Origin: Vicia villosa
Taxonomy: Eukaryota > Streptophyta > Magnoliopsida > Fabales > Fabaceae
Length of the DNA stretch: 64,000 nucleotides
Assembly (NCBI RefSeq): GCF_029867415.1
Contig: NC_081185.1
Location: 42,540,766-42,604,765, forward strand
Direction of reading: 5' to 3'
Shown: positions 10,428 to 22,117 of the stretch, one piece after another
Numbering within the stretch: the first letter of the stretch is position 1
Layout of the letters: each line of letters starts with the position of its first letter
Program-made: the position numbers and the translations under genes
Notes under the pieces: generated by a model
The model's input: only the letters and a program-made list of their open reading frames with translations
Told to the model about the DNA's origin: nothing
The model's database searches: none

Positions 10428-11765
10428 TGATCGGTCACCATTTTACACTCAATTTCATCATAAATTCGACACACGATCATCATGTTTGGTAACACTTTGT
10501 GTTTATTTCCCAATGTTTTCTTTAATTTATCTAGTTTTAAGTTTATTTGTGTGAAGTTTGTTTTTGTGTCATTCTCATTGTAAGTTAGGTGCTTTTTATC
10601 TCGTTTGGTAATGGTTTCAGTTTAGCTTAAGATTGATGGAAGATCGCATGGCCAAGAGGTGTGAAATAGGAAGCAAAAAGCCAAGAAGGAACATATGGGC
10701 AGAGGCGGACACGGTCTGACCGTGTCGCCTGACACGGCCGTGTCCGACCTCCTGAAGAAAGTAGACCATCAGACCAGAAGCTGACACGGTCTGCCCGTGT
10801 CAAGTGACACGGCCGTGTCAGCTGTGCGGACCAATTTTCTGAATTTTGGTTTTTCCAATATTTTTAAAGTCCAAGGGCAGTTTAGGTATTGCGGCTGAAA
10901 TCTGAAAACCTAGGGAGATTAAAAGAGATTGAAAGACAAGGAGAAGGCACTTTTTGGATCGTACGATAGAATTCACAAGAAAGGAGAGATAGCTTCATCA
11001 AGGATTGGGAAGACGAAGAGATTCAACGGTGGACACCATTGAAGATCCGAGTTCTCTTAATTGTTGTAATGTCTAAACTCTTTGATTCTGTTTTCTTGAA
11101 TATTATGAGAGGCTAAACCCCCCAATGCCAGGGGGGTGTCCCTGATTTGCATTGTAATGACTCTGAATATCGTTGTTCTTTAATCAAGCTTTCATATTTT
11201 GCAATTTAATTGTTTAATGTTTTTATTGCTTTCTTTGTCGGCAAAACAAGATTGATCCACGGTTAACAATCTGTAGGACTACGGTTGTTAAGGTTTTTAA
11301 ACAATTAAATCTTATTGTTATCACCTAGGCCTAGGGATACCGTAAGGTTATTTGAAAAATTCTTGATTATTTACATCTTTGGTTCACAAGCCTTGTTTCT
11401 AAGGACTTAGGCATTAGGGTTGCAAACCAAAAGGTTTTCACTAAGGACTTAGGAAAACACCCTTAAGAACAGATAGTTGCATCATATGAACTTGTTGAAG
11501 AGATCTTATTACAGAGTCATTAGAAGGCTAATCATACACCTACCTTGGCATTACTCTTAATTTACACACAAAAGCTATTTTACTTTCAGCTTATTTATTT
11601 GAATTTTATTATTTCAAGATTTCAATATAAAACCCATATACCATTTTGTTTAATTGACTATTAAAATAATTTATATTTACTACGCAATCCTCGTGATCGA
11701 TACTTGGGGTAAAACCCATTAGAACTACACCGGTAAAAATAGTACACTTGCTATTTTTACGATCA
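10428..11765 (+). repeat. 3' LTR of E1
   Basis: It is identical by eye to 84-1420 except for one extra G in the G-run near 11131-11136. It ends CGATCA and is followed by the right TSD CCGCC (11766-11770). Confidence 0.95.
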
Positions 11766-11946
11766 CCGCCCTTTTAGGTTTTCAGCCTACCAGGATACCC
11801 TTTTTTGCCCAAGTCGCCCTTTTGGGTTTTCAACTTGCCGGGTGTACAATTTTTCTATATATATATCCCTAATTTTTGCCCGAACCCTTTTGGTTCACCG
11901 GGATGCCCTCACTTTTGCCTAGGTACGTCGACCTAGAGGGTCTTAT
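11766..11946 (-). other. 3' non-coding part of E2 with degenerate direct repeats
   Basis: The first five bases are the right TSD of E1. Three degenerate repeats of a phrase like CGCCCTTTTGGGTTTTCA follow (about 11767, 11812 and 11875). They lie just downstream, on the minus strand, of the integrase stop. Bases 1-83 are the other half of this region. Confidence 0.6.
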
Positions 11947-13155
11947 TTATGCGTAGTATTTGTTGACTATGTCTGGATTCACAGGATGTGGAAAGTCTTC
12001 ACCATCCATAGTAGTGAGTATCATTGCTCCTCCAGAGAATATCTTCTTAATTACGAATGGTCCTTCATATGTGGGCGTCCACTTGCCCCTAGGATCTCCT
12101 TGTGGTAGAATAATTGTCTTTATAACCAAGTCACCAGTCTGGTATGCTTGTTGCTTGACTCTCTTGTTGAACGCCTTGATTATACGCTTCTGATATAACT
12201 GCCCATGACAAACAGCCGCAAGCCTCTTCTCATCAATCAGGTTTATCTGGTCTAGTCGAGTTTGGATCCATTCATCTTCCTCTAACTCTGCATCTTTCAT
12301 AATTCTTAGAGATGGAATCAGAACTTCAATCAGTAACACTGCTTCCATGCCCTAGACTAGTGAAAATGGGGTTGCCCCAGTTGAGGTGCGTGTTGAAGTG
12401 CGGTAACCATGAAGAGCAAATGGTAACATCTCATGCCAATCTTTGTAAGTAACGGTCATCTTCTGTACAATCTTCTTTATGTTCTTGTTGGCGGCCTCCA
12501 CTGCGCCATTCATCTTTGGTCTATAGGGAGAAGAGTTGTGGTTTCTGATCTTGAACTGCGTGCAAAGTTCAGTAATCATCTTGTTGTTCAGGTTGGTACC
12601 GTTGTCTGTGGTAATCCTTTCGGGGATGCCATATCGACAAATAAGGTTGTGCTTAATGAATCGAGCCACCACATTCTTAGTAATGGAGGCGAATGAAGCA
12701 GCTTCTACCCATTTGGTGAAGTAATCAATGGCCACAAGGATGAAACGATGTCCATTGGAAGCAGTAGGTTTGATTTCCCCGATCATATTGATGCCCCGCA
12801 TTGCAAAAGGCCAAGGAGCAGTCAGGACATTTAGTAGAACTGGAGGTACGTGTACTTTGTCAGCATATATCTGGTATTTGTGGCACGTTCTAGAATGTCG
12901 GTGGCAGTCTGTTTCCATAGTGGACCAGTAGTAACCCGCTCTCAGAATCTTTTTAGCCATAGTATGTCCACTAGAGTGAGTTCCAAAGGTACCGTCATGC
13001 ATATCTTCCATAATCTCTTCTGCTTCCTTCTTGTTCACACAACGAAGTAGGGTTGAATCATGATTGCGCTTGTATAAAGTTCTGTTGCTCAGAAAAAACT
13101 TGGATGCGAATCTCCTTAGGAACTTCTTGTCATTGATAGATGCCCCTTCAGGGTA
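11947..13155 (-). pseudogene. E2 integrase, inactivated
   Basis: The minus-strand reading contains a zinc domain, a catalytic core and a C-terminal part ending NPDIVNKYYA, typical of Tat/Ogre pol. It is open from 13155 to a TAG at 12352-12354, inside the conserved family string after ATPFSLV, then open in the same frame to 11947. The first catalytic Asp is replaced by Asn (RGINMIGE, codon at 12787-12789). The second (TTDNGT) and the Glu (GAVEAAN) remain. One zinc-binding Cys has become Tyr (TCHKYQ). The polyprotein is also cut upstream by a TAA at 13156-13158. Identification is firm and it cannot be active. Confidence 0.88.
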
Positions 13156-15418
13156 TTACTGAGCTTCGAGATATCTTTTTACTTCATGAAACCATGGATT
13201 TTCTTCAGCCTTGTCAGTAACTATCTCGTAACAGTATGCCGGTTCGTCATGTCTTTCAATAATAACTATAGGAGCCTCATTATCCCATCTGACCTTGAAC
13301 ATGGATGACATAGTAGCTAATGCGTCTGCCAATTGATTCTCTTCTCGGGGAATGTGTTCAAACGTAATCTCTTCGAAGTGTGGAATCAAAGATAGCACCA
13401 AATCTTTGTAAGACATGAGATTAGGATGCTTCGTGTCCAATTCTCCTTTGATCTGACTAATTACTAGGGCTGAATCCCCATATACTTTCAAGAACTTGAT
13501 TCTTAAGTCGATAGCAGCTCTGAGACCCAAGATACACGCTTCATACTCAGCCATATTGTTGGTACAATCGAAACAGAGTCTTGTTGTAAATGGAGTGTGT
13601 CCACCTGCTGGAGAGATAATTACAGCGTCAATACCATTACCAAGTGCGTTCGAAGCTCCGTCAAAAGCCATGGTCCATCGGGATCCTGGTTTAGGTCCTT
13701 CATCCGGACCAGGTTGTTTATAATCAGTAACAAGCATAACATCCTCATCTGGGAATTCGAAACTCATAGATTGATAATCGTCTACAGCTTGTTGGGCCAA
13801 GTGGTCTGCCAACACACTTCCCTTGATCGCTTTTTGTGTCGTGTACTGAATGTCGTATTCTGTTAGTATCATTTGCCATCTTGCTATTCGTCCAGAGAGA
13901 GCGGGTTTCTCAAATACATACTTGATAGGATCCATTCTAGAAATCAATAAAGTGGTATGGTTCAACATATATTGTCTTAGTCGGCGAGCAGCCCATGCCA
14001 AAGCACAACAAGTTTTCTCGAGCAGTGAGTATCTTGTTTCACAGTCGGTAAACTTTTTGCTAAGGTAGTATATTGCATGCTCTTTTCGACCAGACTCGTC
14101 ATGTTTCCCCAGTACACACCCCATTGAGTTCTCCAATACTGTTAAGTACATAATTAGAGGTCTTCCTTCAACAGGTGGTATCATAATCGGAGGTTCTTGA
14201 AGATATTTCTTGATCTTGTCAAAAGCTTCTTGGCATTGGTCATTCCATTTCACTGCTTGATCTTTCCTTAGTAACTTGAAGATCGACTCACAAGTAGCGG
14301 TCATATGGGAGATAAACCTGGCAATGTAGTTCAAACGTCCCAAGAATCCTCTAACTTCTTTCTCATTCCATGGAACCGGCATTTCTTGTATGGCTTTTAC
14401 TTTCGTAGGGTCAACTTCAATACCTTTACTGCTAACAACGAACCCTAGTAGCTTACCAGACCTCACAACGAAAGTACACTTGTTTGGATTCAGTCTTAAC
14501 TTGTATTTCTTCAACCTATCAAACAACTTCTGCAGGTGGACCAGATGTTCGTCTTCAGTGTTGGACTTTGCAATCATATCATCAACATAGACCTCTATTT
14601 CTTTGTGAATCATGTCATGGAAAAGAGCCACCATTGCACGCTGATACGTTGCCACTGCGTTCTTCAGCCCAAACGGCATGACCTTGTAACAGAATGTGCC
14701 CCAAGGAGTAGTGAAAGTTGTCTTTTCCATGTCTTCGGGTGCCATCTTAATTTGATTATAACCTGAGAAACCATCCATGAAAGAAAATATTTTGCATTGC
14801 GCAGTGCTATCAACTAGAATGTCAATATGTGGTAGGGGAAAATCATCTTTAGGACTTGCTCGATTCAAATCTCTATAGTCTACACACATTCTGACCTTTC
14901 CGTCCTTCTTGGGTACCGGTACTATATTGGCGATCCATGGTGGATAACTTACTACTTTCAAGAAACCGGCATTGAATTGTTTCTCAACCTCTTCTTTGAT
15001 CTTCTGAGCCATGTCAGGTCTGCTTCTTCGTAACTTCTGTTTAACTGGAGGACTGTTTTCTTTGATAGGTAGACGGTGGACCACAATATCAGTATCGAGC
15101 CCAGGCATATCTTCGTAGGACCAAGCAAATATCTCAACATTGTCTCGTAGCATCTGAATTAATCTTTGTTTGACCATATTCTCTAGTTCAGCCCCTATCT
15201 TGATTTCCTTCTTTTCTTTGTCAGTGCCTATATTCACAACCTCAATTGGCTCTTCGTGCAGCTGTATAGTCTTTTCTTCTTGCTCTAGTAGTCTGGTAAG
15301 TTCTCTGGGCACTTTGCAATCTTCCTCACCTTCATTCTCAGCTTGGTAGATCGGATTTTCAAAGTCATATTTAGCAATAGCAGAGTCGTTATCAATAGGA
15401 TCCAAAGTGGATATGGAT
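13156..15418 (-). pseudogene. E2 reverse transcriptase with RNase H and second (archaeal-type) RNase H
   Basis: This is a long open minus-strand frame of about 750 residues. RT motifs include CVDYRDLNRAS (near residue 180), the FSGYNQI block and catalytic YVDD (near 283). The first RNase H follows, with YLTVLENSMGCVLG where the first catalytic Asp would be, so it looks degenerate. A second RNase H starts near residue 585 with FDGASN, NNMAEYEA, YGDSALV and ENQLADALA, keeping the acidic residues. This dual arrangement marks the Tat/Ogre lineage. The frame ends at TAA 13156-13158 before integrase. Upstream it probably joins the protease exon through an intron; the ATG at 15429 lies inside that intron and is unlikely to be the start. 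Confidence 0.88.
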
Positions 15419-15678
15419 CTGCAGTGCATTATGTGGGTGTGTGTAAGAACACATAGCTATAGGAAAGTAAAGAAAATAAAAGCGAACACACAATTTTGAA
15501 TACGAAACGTCCAATGTTTTATTGAATGAAAATATGCTTATGAAATGACAAGCCGTAACAATGGACCGTTGTGCCTCGGGCAGGACATACGACTTTAAAG
15601 TTTATTGTTTATTGAAATACAGAAATTAAAATTGGAAAACATAAAGGAAAGCAAAGCAAAACTAAGAACGACAATTAC
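15419..15678 (-). other. predicted intron between protease and RT exons of E2
   Basis: On the minus strand the donor GTAATT begins at 15678 and the acceptor ACTGCAG ends at 15419, giving 260 bases. The upstream exon ends in phase 2 (GA) and the downstream exon supplies the third base of that codon, so joining bypasses the TAA at 15677-15675. An intron at this place is established for Ogre elements. The splice sites here are predicted from motif and phase only. Confidence 0.6.
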
Positions 15679-17126
15679 TCCTGACTGGAGATAGAGACAA
15701 TGTCTTCAGTCTTCCAGTTGTTCAGCCCTTCGTCAGGTGTAGGAAAGATCCACTTGTCCAGGTTGCAACCATCTTCGTCTTCTCCTATGCCATTGACCCC
15801 TTTGCTGATGAAACGATACTTCAGACCTTCTGGGCGAGAGTGTTGTTCTCCCTTCTGATCTTTAGCAGTGCGGCCTAAACCCCATTTGTTGGATTTGTAC
15901 GGAATGTCAGGTAGTTGCCCCCAGATAGTGCAGCCACCTTCTTCTACCACAGCCCTAGCGTCTTTCAGAGAAGCCATTGTAAGAGGAACCCTAGTAACTT
16001 TAGGAACATCATTGATGGGTTTAGTCTCAGGAACCACTTGAGGGACCAATTCGAACGCTTGACGGGGAGATTCAAAGGCTTCTCCAGTGAATTCAACATA
16101 CTTGGTCTCATCTATGAAGCTCACCACATATTCTTCCTCGCCATACACAGTGACAATCTTGCCTTTCGCCGGATATTTCAGTTTCTGATGGAGAGTTGAT
16201 GTCACAACATTTGCCCTATGTATCCAAGGACGCCCAAGTAGACAGGAATAAGCGGGATGAATGTCCATCACATAGAACACAGTGTTGAAAGTCTGGGAAC
16301 CTACTCTGATCGGGAGCTCAACTTCGCCATATACAGTACTCATTGAACCATCGAAAGCTTTTACTATCACATCACTGGATTTTAGCACGATTCCTCCAGG
16401 GTTGAGTTAGTCCAGCACCAACTTGGGTAGTACATTCAAAGATGAACCATTGTCAACTAGCACGTGAGCTAGAGTGGTGCCCCCACATTCAATGGATATA
16501 TGTAGAGCTTTGTTATGATTCTTTCCACTAGGACTTAGATCAGCATCAGAAAACCCAAGGTAGTTATCTGTCGTCAGGTTTGCAATATAATTCTCGATTT
16601 GAGTGACAGAAATCTCTTGTGGCACATGAGCGGCATCTAGAAACTTCATCATAGCTTTGGCGTGAGTCTTGGAACAACTTAGGAGTGACAACATAGAAAT
16701 CTTGGAAGGAGTATGCCCCATTTGTTTAACAATGTCGTAATCATTCTTGCGGATGATCTTCAGGAACTCATTTGCTTCTTCAGAAGATGGATTTTCAGTA
16801 ACGGTCTCAACTGGCGTCTGGACAGGTTCATGCAATGGTCCTTTACCTCGAGTATCATCATTTTGATTAGGAATAATTGTAACAGCAGGTGAAGTAGTGT
16901 TTAGAGAGATCTCTGGAGAAAACACTCTTCCACTTCTTGTCACTTTACTAGTTCTAGCAATATTACCCACATCAGGATTAACGTCTTCAACAACCTTTTC
17001 GGATACCAACTCTTGTTTAACCCCCTGAATATAGACCTCAGCACCATAGTTCCAAGGGATAGCCTTATCGAAAGAATATGGGATTGGACCAGACTTAGTG
17101 ATGATCAGAGGAGCCACACGGGGTTC
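15679..17126 (-). pseudogene. E2 protease and linker region
   Basis: The minus-strand frame carries the aspartic protease start VLVDNGSSLNVLP near 16410-16450, followed by the DVIVKAFDGS and LLGRPWIH segments of Tat/Ogre proteases. A TAA just after the LPKLVLD string (about 16404-16406) breaks the frame; it is open again to 15675. The upstream part (about 16407-17126) is a poorly conserved linker ending in a segment with KSGPIPYSF. E3 is inserted at 17127, and the reading continues beyond it at 22118 with no frame loss once one TSD copy is removed. Confidence 0.82.
17122..17126 (+). repeat. TSD of E3, left copy (GGTTC)
   Basis: GGTTC precedes the E3 LTR and is repeated exactly at 22118-22122. 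Confidence 0.9.
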
Positions 17127-18542
17127 TGATAAGTGCCAAAATGTACTTATTTTGTGTATGTAAATAGTGGCACTTATCGATACTTATGTTAATACCGTTT
17201 GAATAATTCCCCGTTTTGTGTATAAATACGTATACTTTGTGAATAGTTGTATTTTCATATACTTTTATACCATTTGATAGTTTTTCCTTTGTTTTTATAG
17301 GTATTCATGCTTATTGGAGCCTTGAGGAATAAAGTGTCAAAGACACGGCTTCGATTTCGCAATTTTGGTGAAAGCCCGCTTAGCCACCGTCAAGCGGACT
17401 TCCAAAGACTCAAAATAAGGATGACCAAAATCATCATTTTGGGTTCCATTCATTCATTATTGGATAGAGCATTGAATAAGCTTTCCAACGCTTCGAACCG
17501 GGCGCAATTCGGAGTTACGGTTCTCGAGTTATGGCGAAAACAAAATCTGATTTTTAGCAGACTCCGCTAAGCGGAGGGGGTCCGCTGAGCGGAGCTCCGG
17601 CGGAGCAAATCAGAGTCTGGATGCAATTTTGAGTCCGCTGAGCGGAGGGGGTCCGCTAAGCGGACCTGCTAAGACAGCAGCTCGTTAAAAGGGGCCAAAA
17701 TCACATTTTTAGGTCATGGGTTGGGTATTTTTGAGTCCCAACACCATCAACTTCACTCTTAGAGTAGAATTGGCTTAGAAAACAACTTCGGAGGTTGCAT
17801 AAGGATGATCGGGGGTGGATTGAGCGTCGAACGGAGCTGACAAACCGGGAGATCTTTGGTTCATTTCTCTTCTTCTTTGTGTATTTCTCTTTGGTTGGGT
17901 TTGTTTGTATATTTACTTGAATCTTATGTATATTTATCGATTATAATGTTATATTTAACTTGCTTTACGAATCTGTGTTGATGTTATCCTGGATTTTTGC
18001 TCTATGCTGGGGATTTTGGGTGCTTTAGAGATAAACTTCTTGAATCCTTATCTAGGATGATAATCTGTTGGTTCTGAACTCTAGAGATAGATTTAGAGCT
18101 AGCATTCACTGTGGGTATCTGTACTTAATGCTTTCGTGTTTGAGCGGCGCGCGAGAGATCGCCGACGCGAGAATACGGATGTTCTCGCGACTTCGCGTTA
18201 GAGATAACCTTAGTTGTGAGATGATCTCGTTTGTGCTCCAGAGATGGACGCTTATGTGAGAGATACGTGATGACATAGATGAGTATCGTAGGTTGAGTAT
18301 AATGGGTTGGTAAGTGTATGTTTGTGAAGAGTGAATATATTTACATTCCTGATAAGTTATTTCTCTTCTAAGAATGTGTTTATTCTTTTCTTGTCTATAT
18401 CTTTGTTTACTTTTTGCTCATTCAAACCCAAGCTCGAAACCGTAGAAACTGTTGAATGGCATCTCTCCATCTCTGAGGACGATAATTCCCGGATCAATAT
18501 TTCCAAATCTTTTCTGTTGCTTGCCCTATACTGCATTCAACA
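17127..18542 (+). repeat. 5' LTR of E3
   Basis: The LTR starts TGATAAGTGCC and ends GCATTCAACA. It contains GC-rich palindrome pairs at about 17561-17671. The short ORFs in it, also present in the 3' copy, show no homology I recognise. Confidence 0.93.
17563..17668 (+). repeat. paired palindromes in the E3 LTR
   Basis: CTCCGCT-A-AGCGGAG is followed by TCCGCTGAGCGGA, then after about 40 bases TCCGCTGAGCGGA is followed by TCCGCTAAGCGGA. The layout copies that of the E1 LTR, but the sequence is unrelated. The 3' LTR has the same block at about 21138-21243. A degenerate copy (GCTAAGCGAGC) lies at about 19178-19206. Confidence 0.8.
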
Positions 18543-18545
18543 AAA

Positions 18546-18563
18546 TGGCGCCGTTGCCGGGGA
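18546..18563 (+). other. primer binding site of E3 (tRNA-Asp type)
   Basis: TGGCGCCGTTGCCGGGGA lies 3 bases after the 5' LTR, identical to the site in E1. Confidence 0.92.
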
Positions 18564-20662
18564 TGGTTGTGATTGCATCGCAATAGTTTTTGTGGTTTTG
18601 AGCTTTGTATATATCGTATATATTGTATAGTTTCACTTGTATATATTTACTTGTTTATGTTCACCATATAGTTACTTGTATATGTTTGCATACAAGTATA
18701 CTTTGTTGGTGAATGTTGGTGAAACACGTTGAGATCGGAACAGTTCATTATTCAAAATCTTCACTTTTCAACTTGTGAATCCAACATTCACCTATTTTCT
18801 CTTTTTGTATGATAATAATTGTATTTGTTTCAAACTTGTACATATGTGTTTGTTTGTGTATATAGTTGTATACTTTCGTTTTTATGTTTGTTTAATTGTT
18901 GTATATATTTGTACCCATAACGTTTGTTGAGTGGTTGGTTAGGACACTTTCTTAGGCTTGTGCGGTGAGACGTCACATGGCATGATTGGAGGAAGCTACT
19001 TTCCAAACACCGAAACAATAAAGGCGTCGAGCTAATGACGTAAAACAAGCGCTTGTTGGGAGGCACCCCAACGGATGTAAATGTTGTTTATATTTCTGTT
19101 TATGAGGTATTTAGGTGAAGTGGCGAGTGATTGAAACAGCTGGTGATTTTCTGATTTTTCTGAGTTCTGATGTGCCTGCTAAGCGAGCTCAGCTCCGCTA
19201 AGCGAGCATAGCAGAATTTTGTTTTTCTGCTCTATACCACTGGGGTTCCTATTCCACTTGGTTCACTCCTTTTTCCCACTTTCACCAAGGCTAATTATTA
19301 ATATATATTAGTTTTGTTTTTCTAATTCTTTTGTTGGTTGTTTGTACTCACATTTTGTTCGGTGATTCGAAGATTTTTGAGGTGATTTTCCAAAGCTTGA
19401 GTGTTTCAACTTGCAGATGTATGGTAGAATATTGTTTTTGAAGTTGTATCATTCAAGGTACTCATTTATCGCTTTCTATAGCATAACATGTTTAGGAAAC
19501 TTTTCATTTGTACAATTACCATACGATTCATTCTTTTGCCTTACTTGCTTGTTGATTGAATCACTTTAGTTCCCAAACCATAAATGTGAGGAAGCTTTCC
19601 ATTATTTACATATGCTGGAGGCCACAATCTTTGTTTTAACTGGATTTTATTATGCTTAATCTTTTGTTTATGTTGATTTTATGAAAGCATGAAAAGGATC
19701 AAGGCATTTTGATTCATTTTGAGCACAACCACCATAACCAAATAGTCAATTCACCTTGTGAGTGTGTGATCATTTGTTAACCCTTTTGAGCCTTTTTGTC
19801 AATGTCCATGTTGTATTTGCTAAATGCTTATCTTTGAGTGTTTAGTTCTCATTTTTGCATGGATGATTGATTCTTTGTTTTCTTGAACCCTCAACCATGA
19901 TTTTTGGTATGAATTTTTACCTTGCCTTAGAAAGTATGGAGTATTCATATGATGGTGTGGTTGAATTCAAGTTGGGGAGAGAAATGGTTGCTACTTATTT
20001 GGTTGTTGCTATGAGGTTGAAAAGAAAGAAAAAAGAAAAAAAATGTGAAAAAGAAAGAAAAGAAAAAGAAAGAAAAAATGTGAAAAAGTTTTGAAAAACA
20101 AAAAGAAAAAAGAAGCGAATAATTATAAGTATGGTGTCTTGGTTGTGACAACTTGGAATAAGGAAGAAGTTTAATCGAGATTTTGTTGTTTGAATCTTTG
20201 GTGGATTGATCACTCCCTTAGGTTTAGGCAAGTTTTTGTTTCGATTAGCCTTAGGATATATCCCTTGTTTGTTAACCAAGCCACATTACAACCTTGAAAA
20301 GTCCTTGTGATTCTTGCTTTTGTATCTTCAATGTGATTTTTAGATGAGTGCATAATTTAATCTTTTGTTTGCAAGATTGTTGGATGAGTGTTAAAAGTCC
20401 TTTACCTTTGTGTGTTCTTCATCCATTGATGAATTTTTACTAGGTGTGATTCATGATGTAAGCATGTATTGTGTTAGAATGTTTTGTATGCTTTTTGTGC
20501 TTAGGATTCGTTTCGTTTACATGTTGTCGTTGTAGGATAGTGGTAAGTATTTACTTTGTTTATACGTTTTTCTATTAAGCCATACATTTATTTTTGGTTT
20601 TCAAAACTTGTTGAATCACAATTCTTTGGTTTATTACTTTTGATTCTTTGATTTATTTGACA
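18564..20662 (+). other. non-coding interior of E3
   Basis: No gag, protease, RT or integrase homology is visible in any frame. It keeps the post-pol hairpin (19055-19072) and an A/G-rich tract (about 20026-20115). The K/E-rich frame at 19867-20094 simply translates that tract. Confidence 0.75.
19028..19072 (+). other. conserved AGGCA-loop hairpin in E3
   Basis: GTTGGG-AGGCAC-CCCAAC (19055-19072) follows a GACGTAAAACAAGCGC string like that of E1. The stem differs from E1 on both arms (GTTGGG/CCCAAC against AGTGGG/CCCACT), while the loop core is kept. Its presence in an element without pol argues for a cis-acting role. Confidence 0.75.
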
Positions 20663-20701
20663 TTGTTTGAGGACAAACAAAGTTTCAAGTTGGGGAGAGT
20701 T
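20663..20701 (+). other. hairpin and polypurine tract next to the E3 3' LTR
   Basis: TTGTTTG-AGGA-CAAACAA (20663-20680) is followed by AAGTTGGGGAGAGTT directly before the LTR. Confidence 0.75.
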
Positions 20702-22117
20702 TGATAAGTGCCAAAATGTACTTATTTTGTGTATGTAAATAGTGGCACTTATCGATACTTTTGTTAATACCGTTTGAATAATTCCCCGTTTTGTGTATAA
20801 ATACGTATACTTTGTGAATAGTTGTATTTTCATATACTTTTATACCATTTGATAGTTTTTCCTTTGTTTTTATAGGTATTCATGCTTATTGGAGCCTTGA
20901 GGAATAAAGTGTCAAAGACACGGCTTCGATTTCGCAATTTTGGTGAAAGCCCGCTTAGCCACCGTCAAGCGGACTTCCAAAGACTCAAAATAAGGATGAC
21001 CAAAATCATCATTTTGGGTTCCATTCATTCATTATTGGATAGAGCATTGAATAAGCTTTCCAATGCTTCGAACCGGGCGCAATTCGGAGTTACGGTTCTC
21101 GAGTTATGGCGAAAACAAAATCTGATTTTTAGCAGACTCCGCTAAGCGGAGGGGGTCCGCTGAGCGGAGCTCCGGCGGAGCAAATCAGAGTCTGGATGCA
21201 ATTTTGAGTCCGCTGAGCGGAGGGGGTCCGCTAAGCGGACCTGCTAAGACAGCAGCTCGTTAAAAGGGGCCAAAATCACATTTTTAGGTCATGGGTTGGG
21301 TATTTTTGAGTCCCAACACCATCAACTTCACTCTTAGAGTAGAATTGGCTTAGAAAACAACTTCGGAGGTTGCATAAGGATGATCGGGGGTGGATTGAGC
21401 GTCGAACGGAGCTGACAAACCGGGAGATCTTTGGTTCATTTCTCTTCTTCTTTGTGTATTTCTCTTTGGTTGGGTTTGTTTGTATATTTACTTGAATCTT
21501 ATGTATATTTATCGATTATAATGTTATATTTAACTTGCTTTACGAATCTGTGTTGATGTTATCCTGGATTTTTGCTCTATGCTGGGGATTTTGGGTGCTT
21601 TAGAGATAAACTTCTTGAATCCTTATCTAGGATGATAATCTGTTGGTTCTGAACTCTAGAGATAGATTTAGAGCTAGCATTCACTGTGGGTATCTGTACT
21701 TAATGCTTTCGTGTTTGAGCGGCGCGCGAGAGATCGCCGACGCGAGAATACGGATGTTCTCGCGACTTCGCGTTAGAGATAACCTTAGTTGTGAGATGAT
21801 CTCGTTTGTGCTCCAGAGATGGACGCTTATGTGAGAGATACGTGATGACATAGATGAGTATCGTAGGTTGAGTATAATGGGTTGGTAAGTGTATGTTTGT
21901 GAAGAGTGAATATATTTACATTCCTGATAAGTTATTTCTCTTCTAAGAATGTGTTTATTCTTTTCTTGTCTATATCTTTGTTTACTTTTTGCTCATTCAA
22001 ACCCAAGCTCGAAACCGTAGAAACTGTTGAATGGCATCTCTCCATCTCTGAGGACGATAATTCCCGGATCAATATTTCCAAATCTTTTCTGTTGCTTGCC
22101 CTATACTGCATTCAACA
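20702..22117 (+). repeat. 3' LTR of E3
   Basis: It matches 17127-18542 with two differences by eye and is followed by the TSD GGTTC at 22118-22122, after which the E2 gag reading resumes. Confidence 0.93.

Larger units (their letters stand above)
84..11765 (+). mobile_element. E1: near-complete young Athila-type Ty3/gypsy element
   Basis: Two LTRs of 1337 and 1338 bp flank a PBS, a gag-pol ORF, an integrase ORF, a third ORF of the ATHILA ORF-1 family and a polypurine tract. The ends are TGATCG...CGATCA and the insertion is bracketed by the 5 bp direct repeat CCGCC. By eye the LTRs differ by one extra G in the 3' copy, which implies very recent insertion. It landed in the 3' non-coding part of E2. 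Gag and the third ORF are open, but integrase lies in a different frame from RT. Confidence 0.95.
17127..22117 (+). mobile_element. E3: non-coding LTR retrotransposon derivative (LARD-like), 4991 bp
   Basis: Two 1416 bp LTRs (17127-18542 and 20702-22117) flank a 2159 bp interior with a tRNA-Asp PBS and a polypurine tract but no gag or pol. The TSD is GGTTC. By eye the LTRs differ at two bases (near 17187/20762 and 17485/21065), so the copy is young although it encodes nothing. The PBS and post-pol hairpin tie it to Athila. It split the E2 polyprotein. Confidence 0.93.

Noticed and set aside
17307..17570. 87-residue frame in the E3 LTR, also at 20882-21145
   Set aside because: It lies wholly inside an LTR and runs into the palindrome block. 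The two copies are just the two LTRs.
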